From: Anaerolineae bacterium
GTDB lineage: Bacteria; Chloroflexota; Anaerolineae; Aggregatilineales; Aggregatilineaceae
DNA: 10,501 bases
Direction of reading: 5' to 3'
Assembly: GCA_020848665.1 (NCBI GenBank)
Contig: JADLHR010000189.1
Coordinates: forward strand, 1-10,501
Part shown: in pieces, positions 6,701 to 10,501 of the stretch
How the letters are laid out: the number at the start of each line of letters is the position of its first letter
Numbering within the stretch: the first letter of the stretch is position 1
Made by a program: the position numbers and the translations under genes
The notes under the pieces: model-generated
The model's database searches: none
Told to the model about the DNA's origin: nothing
Seen by the model: the letters and a program-made list of their open reading frames with translations, nothing else

Positions 6701-6720
6701 GCCCGGCAGAGGAGCGTGCT

Positions 6721-6897
6721 ATGAGCGAGCCGCGTGTTGCCGGCCGGGTCATTCTGTTGATTCTGGTCGCGCTTGTGCTGAGCGCGATCGTGCTGGTGAG
6801 CGCGGTGCGCCTGCTGCCGCCGCCACCCGGCCCGCCGACGCCGACCGCACCGTACATTCTCGACCGGCCGGAAGCGCTGTCGCGCCCCGGACAGTAA
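6721..6897 (+). CDS. Small single-span membrane protein (58 aa), function unknown
   Basis: The ATG at 6721 follows AGAGGAG by six bases and an extended -10 promoter, and the frame ends with TAA at 6895-6897. The protein has a short polar N-terminus with Arg (R5, R9), one hydrophobic span (about 9-28) and a Pro-rich tail (PPPPGPPTPTAP, 33-44). Predicted topology is N-in, C-out. Its stop is 36 bases before the next gene, a prepilin peptidase homologue on the same strand, so the two are likely cotranscribed. The span does not show the G/A-F-x3-E cleavage signature of a type IV pilin-like substrate. I recognise no family. Expression signals rather than homology are the evidence for this gene. Confidence 0.7.
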   Translation: MSEPRVAGRVILLILVALVLSAIVLVSAVRLLPPPPGPPTPTAPYILDRPEALSRPGQ

Positions 6898-6933
6898 GCC
6901 GTTGCCCGTTTTACACGCGAAGGACAGGATCGC

Positions 6934-7842
6934 ATGGAGATACTGCTCGCGCTGGCCGCCGCCCTGCTGGGAATCGTGATCGGCGGCGCGCTGAATGTCC
7001 TGGCTGACGACTTGCCGATGCGCCGCACGCCGGGCCGCCCGCACTATCCTGACGGCACGCCGCGCGCGCCCTCGGCCTGGCTCGGAATACTGGCCTTCCT
7101 GACCGGCCAGCGCGAGCCGCCACCCGGCGCGGAGCCGCGCCCCGCTTTTTCGAGCGTCTCGCTGCCGAATGCGGCGGGCATATCTGCCAGTGAAAGCACG
7201 CCAGATGCTTCTCCGCCTGCCGGCGCCGCTCCGCCGCCTGGCCGCTGGTTAAGCTGGCGCTATCCGCTGGTCGAGATCGCGCTGGGGCTGGCCTATGGCG
7301 CGATGGCGCTCGCCTTCCGCGACGAGCGCAGCCTGCCGATCTGGATGGTCTACGTCGCGGTGCTGCTGCTGGTCACCGTGATCGATGTCGAGCACCGGCT
7401 GATTCTGTTCGCGGTGATCGTCCCGGCGTCGGTTTTCGCGCTGATCGTGGCGGCGGTCGCTCCACCGGACCCGGAACGCTCGTTCGGATATTACGTGATC
7501 AGCGGGCTGGTCGGCTTCGCGGTGTACTTCGTGATGTTCCTTGGCGGAGTGCTGTTCTCCGCCGCGACGCAGCCGGGTGCGATCGCGTTCGGGTTCGGTG
7601 ACGTAATGCTCGGCGCGCTGAGCGCGATCATGATCGGCTGGCGCGCGTTCATCTTCGCTGCGCTGATCACCGTCTTCGCTGGGGCGGTGGGCGCGCTGCT
7701 GTATATCCTCGCGCTTCAGGTAATGCGCCGCCGCCACCGCTGGTTCACACCGCTGCCTTACGGCCCGTACATCGTGATCGGCACGCTGATTATGCTGCTG
7801 TTCCGCGAGCAGGTGCAGGATATGCTGATCAACGGGTTCTAG
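6934..7842 (+). CDS. Prepilin peptidase-like A24 aspartic protease
   Basis: The 302-residue polytopic protein matches type IV prepilin leader peptidases, which cleave class III signal peptides of pilins and related proteins. The N-terminal span ends in IGGALNVLADDLP, the counterpart of the IGSFLNVVIYRLP motif. After a linker comes SWRYPLVEIALGL (107-119). The two catalytic aspartates are visible: D151 in IDVEHRLI and D223 in GFGDVML. About seven membrane spans are expected. The protein has no cysteine. The CxxC zinc-binding loop of PilD is replaced by a Pro/Ala/Ser-rich stretch (about 60-104), so an N-methyltransferase role is unlikely. No pilin, assembly ATPase or secretion gene lies in the window, so the substrate is unknown. 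AGGA upstream of the ATG supports the start. Confidence 0.88.
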   Translation: MEILLALAAALLGIVIGGALNVLADDLPMRRTPGRPHYPDGTPRAPSAWLGILAFLTGQREPPPGAEPRPAFSSVSLPNAAGISASESTPDASPPAGAAPPPGRWLSWRYPLVEIALGLAYGAMALAFRDERSLPIWMVYVAVLLLVTVIDVEHRLILFAVIVPASVFALIVAAVAPPDPERSFGYYVISGLVGFAVYFVMFLGGVLFSAATQPGAIAFGFGDVMLGALSAIMIGWRAFIFAALITVFAGAVGALLYILALQVMRRRHRWFTPLPYGPYIVIGTLIMLLFREQVQDMLINGF

Positions 7843-8001
7843 CTCTCGCACCATCCGGCAAAAACCCCCCAACTCACCTACACGCTCATTCGCCAGATCG
7901 CCCATGCGTGCCACCGTGCCCTGTTGTAATGTGGCTTATGTCAAACAGCCGGGCCTGGGATGGCTGGCTCAAATGGACGGGACAGCGATGGAGAGCGTTT
8001 C
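7843..8001. other. Intergenic stretch between the peptidase and the small acidic gene
   Basis: The 159 bases hold no convincing terminator hairpin and no good promoter; TGTAAT at 7925-7930 is the only -10-like hexamer and lacks a -35 partner. An in-frame ATG at 7960 could lengthen the next gene by 14 residues but has no good ribosome binding site. Confidence 0.4.
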
Positions 8002-8187
8002 ATGGCGAACAACGATCAAGAGCCGCAGAGACCGGCAAATGAGCCGCGATTCCTGCCCAGTCAAGCCGAGGGCGAGCGAGGCGAGGCAGAATGTGTGGAG
8101 TACCTTCGGACGCCCGGCCAGGCGGAAGGCAAAGCAGAGGATGTTGAAGAAACGCTGCGCGCTGAGGAAAATAAATCGACCAGGTGA
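8002..8187 (+). CDS. Small acidic hypothetical protein (61 aa)
   Basis: ATG at 8002 follows GGAGAG (7990-7995) by six bases, and TGA ends the frame at 8187, 18 bases before the convergent mnmA stop. The product is very polar and rich in Glu, Gln, Ala, Asn and Arg, with one Cys (C31) and no hydrophobic core, so it is probably disordered or a short helix. A middle segment, GEAECVEYLRTPGQ (about 28-40), is the only part with some hydrophobic character. I recognise no family. The overlapping plus-strand frame at 7904-8197 is Arg/Lys-rich and looks like a shadow. The gene is a modest-confidence call resting on its ribosome binding site and natural-looking composition. Confidence 0.5.
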   Translation: MANNDQEPQRPANEPRFLPSQAEGERGEAECVEYLRTPGQAEGKAEDVEETLRAEENKSTR

Positions 8188-8205
8188 TCTCAGTTGATCT
8201 CGCCG

Positions 8206-9327
8206 CTAAACCCCGGTGAAGCCACAGCGTGCGATAATCCCGCCGCCCAGGCACTCGTCGTCCACGTAGACGACTGCGCCCTGGCCGGGGGTGACATCGC
8301 GCAGCGGCGCGTCAAACTCCACATCAATGCGCTCGGCGTCTCGCGGCGTGACCCAGGCGAGCGCTGGCGCTGCTTTATAGCGAATTTTTACCTCGGCGCG
8401 GAACGGCTTTTCCGGCGCTTCCCCTGAAATCCAGTTGACGCGGTTGGCGCTCAGTGTGCTGCGGCCCAGCTCGTTCCGCGTACCGACGATCAGCGCGTTG
8501 GCCGCAGGCTCGGTCGCCAGGACGTACAACGGCTCTGGCGCGGCGATTCCCAGCCCTTTGCGCTGGCCGATGGTGTAGTTCGGTAGGCCGGTGTGCGCGC
8601 CGAGCGTCCGCCCGTCGCGCGTGATGATCGGGCCGGGCTGCACCGCCTGCGGTGCATGCTGCTTCAGGAAGCGGCGGTAATCGCCATCCGACAGGAAGCA
8701 GAGGTCCTGGCTGTCGTGCTTCTGCGCGACCGGCAGCCCCAGATCGGCGGCAATAGCGCGCACGCGCGGCTTCTCGTAATCGCCAATCGGGAACAGGGCG
8801 CGGCGCAGCTTATCCTGCGTCAGCACGCTTAGCACGTAGCTCTGATCCTTGGCCGGGTCGAGGCCGCGCAGCAGATGCGCTGTCTCGTCGGCGTCGCGGC
8901 GGACGCGCGCATAGTGGCCGGTCGCCAGATACTCTGCGTCAAGCGCCAGCGCGTGGTTGAGCAGCCACTCGAAGCGGATGTGGCGGTTGCACTCCAGGCA
9001 GGGGTTCGGCGTGTCGCCCGCTGCGTAGCGGCCGATGAAGAACTGCACGATCGTGCGGCGGAACACGTCCTGTGTGTCGATGACGTAGAACGGGATGCCG
9101 AGCCGGTCCGCGACGCGGCGAGCATCGGCCATCTGGCCCGGCGTGCAGCAGCGGTTGGCGCCGCTGTTCTCATTGTCGCCGTTCTCATCACCGCAGTCTT
9201 CGGACCACAGGCGCATCATCATGCCGATCACATCGTGGCCCTGCTCGACCAGCAAGGCCGCTGCGACCGAGCTGTCTACGCCGCCGCTCATAGCGACGAC
9301 AACACGTGACTTCTGCTCCAGCGCCAT
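8206..9327 (-). CDS. mnmA: tRNA-specific 2-thiouridylase MnmA
   Basis: The 373-residue protein makes the 2-thio group of wobble uridine 34 in tRNAs for Lys, Glu and Gln, activating the base with ATP and taking sulfur from a persulfide. The PP-loop is SGGVDSS (14-20). The tRNA-binding and catalytic part has TPNPCLECNRHIRF with C113 matching E. coli C102, and HDSQDLCFL with the sulfur-carrying C210 (E. coli C199). The middle domain has NYTIGQRKGLGI, and the C-terminal beta-barrel ends with TPGQGAVVYVDDECLGGG. The E. coli Asp99 position is C110, so a CxxC motif arises. An insert (45-61) with C45, C60 and C61 follows the first fold. The gene starts 16 bases after the desulfurase gene with no strong Shine-Dalgarno, suggesting co-expression. 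Confidence 0.97.
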   Translation of the reverse strand: MALEQKSRVVVAMSGGVDSSVAAALLVEQGHDVIGMMMRLWSEDCGDENGDNENSGANRCCTPGQMADARRVADRLGIPFYVIDTQDVFRRTIVQFFIGRYAAGDTPNPCLECNRHIRFEWLLNHALALDAEYLATGHYARVRRDADETAHLLRGLDPAKDQSYVLSVLTQDKLRRALFPIGDYEKPRVRAIAADLGLPVAQKHDSQDLCFLSDGDYRRFLKQHAPQAVQPGPIITRDGRTLGAHTGLPNYTIGQRKGLGIAAPEPLYVLATEPAANALIVGTRNELGRSTLSANRVNWISGEAPEKPFRAEVKIRYKAAPALAWVTPRDAERIDVEFDAPLRDVTPGQGAVVYVDDECLGGGIIARCGFTGV

Positions 9328-9343
9328 AAGCCGAAATGCGACT

Positions 9344-10501
9344 TTACTGTGACGCGCGCGCTGCGCTCAGCATGCGCACGCGCTCGACGGCTTGGGGCAG
9401 CGCGTCGAGCACGGCGTCGATCTCGGCTTCGGTCGTGCTGTGGCCGAGCGTCAGGCGCAGCCCACCGCGCGTCCAGTCTGGCCCGAAGCCGAGGGCTTCC
9501 AGCAGGGGGGAAGGCTGGGGGTTGCCGGTTTTGCACGCGCTGCCCGACGACGCCGCGATGCCGTGCTGGTCGAGAAGCATCAGCAGCGTGTTGCTCTCGA
9601 CGTGCCGGAAAACGAAGCTCGCGTGCCCCGCCAGCCGATCTGTTGGATGGCCGCTAAGCTGCGCGTCGGGCACCCGGCTCAGTACGCCGTCGATCAGCCG
9701 GTCACGCAGGGCGCTCAGGCGCGCAGTGTTCTCAGCCAGCTCGGCTCGCGCCAGCTCCAGCGCACGCGCCGTGCCAACGATACCCGGCAGGTTGTGCGTC
9801 CCGGCGCGGCGGTGATCTTCGTGCTTGGCGCCAGTCTGCGCGCTGAGGTACGGCACGCCGTCCCGCAGGACCAGCACGCCCGCGCCCTTCGGCCCGTAGA
9901 ACTTGTGCGACGATAGCGAGAGCATATCCACGCCGAGCGCCTGCACGTCGAGCGCGACCTGGCCGCCCGCCTGCACCGCGTCGGTGTGGACCAGCGCGCC
10001 ATGCTCGCGCGCGATGGCCGCCAACTCGGCGATCGGGTTGTGCGTGCCGACCTCGTTGTTGGTGGTGATGATGCTGACGATCGCTACCCCGCCCGACGGC
10101 AGGTTTTGCAGCGCAGCGCGCAGCGCATCTGGCTGAACCCGGCCAAAGTGATCGACTGGCACAACGCGCAGCGCCGCGCCAAGCGTATCGCGCAGTTGAC
10201 GTGCGGTGGCGGTGACGGCCTCATGCTCGACCGGCGTGGTGATGATCGTGATCGGGCGGCCTTCGACGCGGGCAGCCTGCGCCGGGCCGCGCAGCGCGAG
10301 GTTGTCGCTCTCGGTGCCGCCGCTGGTGAAGATCACTTCGTGCGTGGCGCAGTTGAGCAGCCGCGCAACCGACTCGCGCGCAGCGTCGAGGTTGCGCTCG
10401 GCGTCGTGGCCCCAGCGGTGCACCGCCAGCGTGTTGCCGAACGTCTCGCTGAAGGTGGGCAGCATCGCATCCAGCACGCGCGGATCGAGCGGCGTGGTCG
10501 C
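9344..10501 (-). CDS. Cysteine desulfurase, NifS/IscS family (5' end beyond the window)
   Basis: The 385 visible residues form a PLP-dependent fold-type I enzyme that removes sulfur from cysteine as an enzyme-bound persulfide. The frame enters at the right edge inside the N-terminal motif (ATTPLDPRVLDAML), so only about ten codons including the start are missing; the GTG at 10477 is internal. Counting from the first visible residue: VEHEAV (cofactor-stacking H93), HTDAVQA (D174), SSHKFYGPKG (Schiff-base K200), RAGTHN, and the catalytic loop SSGSACKTG with C323. The SSGSAC loop places it in the group I type that feeds Fe-S or thionucleoside synthesis. It directly precedes mnmA, which suggests a dedicated sulfur donor for tRNA thiolation, like B. 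subtilis YrvO. No IscU, IscR or Tus gene is seen in the window. Confidence 0.95.
   Translation of the reverse strand, partial: ATTPLDPRVLDAMLPTFSETFGNTLAVHRWGHDAERNLDAARESVARLLNCATHEVIFTSGGTESDNLALRGPAQAARVEGRPITIITTPVEHEAVTATARQLRDTLGAALRVVPVDHFGRVQPDALRAALQNLPSGGVAIVSIITTNNEVGTHNPIAELAAIAREHGALVHTDAVQAGGQVALDVQALGVDMLSLSSHKFYGPKGAGVLVLRDGVPYLSAQTGAKHEDHRRAGTHNLPGIVGTARALELARAELAENTARLSALRDRLIDGVLSRVPDAQLSGHPTDRLAGHASFVFRHVESNTLLMLLDQHGIAASSGSACKTGNPQPSPLLEALGFGPDWTRGGLRLTLGHSTTEAEIDAVLDALPQAVERVRMLSAARASQ

Noticed and set aside
6502..7044. N-terminal extension of the NfeD frame to 382 residues
   Set aside because: The extension covers the promoter at 6566-6594 and runs antisense to two plus-strand genes; it is rich in Arg, Gln and His, unlike the membrane protein that follows the ATG at 6501.
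7904..8197. Plus-strand frame of 97 codons overlapping the small acidic gene
   Set aside because: Arg/Lys/Ser-rich shadow composition and no ribosome binding site; the other frame has a better start.
9392..9916. Plus-strand frame of 174 codons
   Set aside because: Antisense to the cysteine desulfurase, which has all its catalytic motifs.
1..10501. CRISPR array, tRNA or rRNA genes, phage or plasmid functions
   Set aside because: No regularly spaced repeats, no cloverleaf-like sequence and no integrase, replication or capsid gene were seen.

Overview
The window is about 10.5 kb of GC-rich, densely packed bacterial chromosome. Gene content and protein style suggest a member of the Chloroflexota, perhaps Anaerolineae-like: a Fe/Mn superoxide dismutase, a seven-iron-type ferredoxin, an NfeD/flotillin operon, a membrane-anchored M23 peptidase with a Pro/Thr linker, and a cysteine-free prepilin peptidase. 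This placement is an inference from style, since no rRNA or other phylogenetic marker is present. No tRNA, rRNA, CRISPR array or intact transposase is visible.

Layout, left to right. Positions 1-1424 (minus) hold most of a UshA-like metallophosphatase/5'-nucleotidase that runs off the left edge; it has no internal stop. A divergent promoter region (1425-1682) separates it from a superoxide dismutase gene (1683-2291, plus). The sod stop codon lies inside the left terminal inverted repeat of a 195-bp MITE-like element (2287-2481). A probable terminator and the promoter of a ferredoxin gene (2762-3106, plus) follow, and a strong hairpin terminator closes that unit. A three-gene minus-strand operon comes next: NfeD-like membrane protein (6501 to 5896), flotillin (5827 to 4439) and a two-domain M23 peptidase (4446 to 3226). 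The last gene overlaps the flotillin stop by 8 bases and starts with GTG. A consensus-like promoter lies just upstream of nfeD, back to back with an extended -10 promoter for a plus-strand pair: a 58-aa single-span membrane protein (6721-6897) and a prepilin peptidase-like A24 protease (6934-7842). A small acidic hypothetical gene (8002-8187) converges on a minus-strand pair made of a cysteine desulfurase (from beyond 10501 to 9344) and the tRNA 2-thiouridylase MnmA (9327 to 8206).

Functional grouping. Desulfurase and MnmA form a compact sulfur-transfer unit for tRNA wobble uridine thiolation, comparable to the YrvO-MnmA pairing in Bacillus. NfeD plus flotillin is the classical membrane-microdomain pair, here with a coupled extracytoplasmic peptidase. 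SOD and the ferredoxin sit next to each other but have separate promoters and terminators.

The most interesting points are: the MITE inserted exactly at the sod stop codon; the ferredoxin's shortened first cluster loop with Asp12; the nucleotidase with altered GNHE and NGG-x-R motifs; the degenerate second LytM domain in the M23 protein; and the CxxC motif in MnmA.
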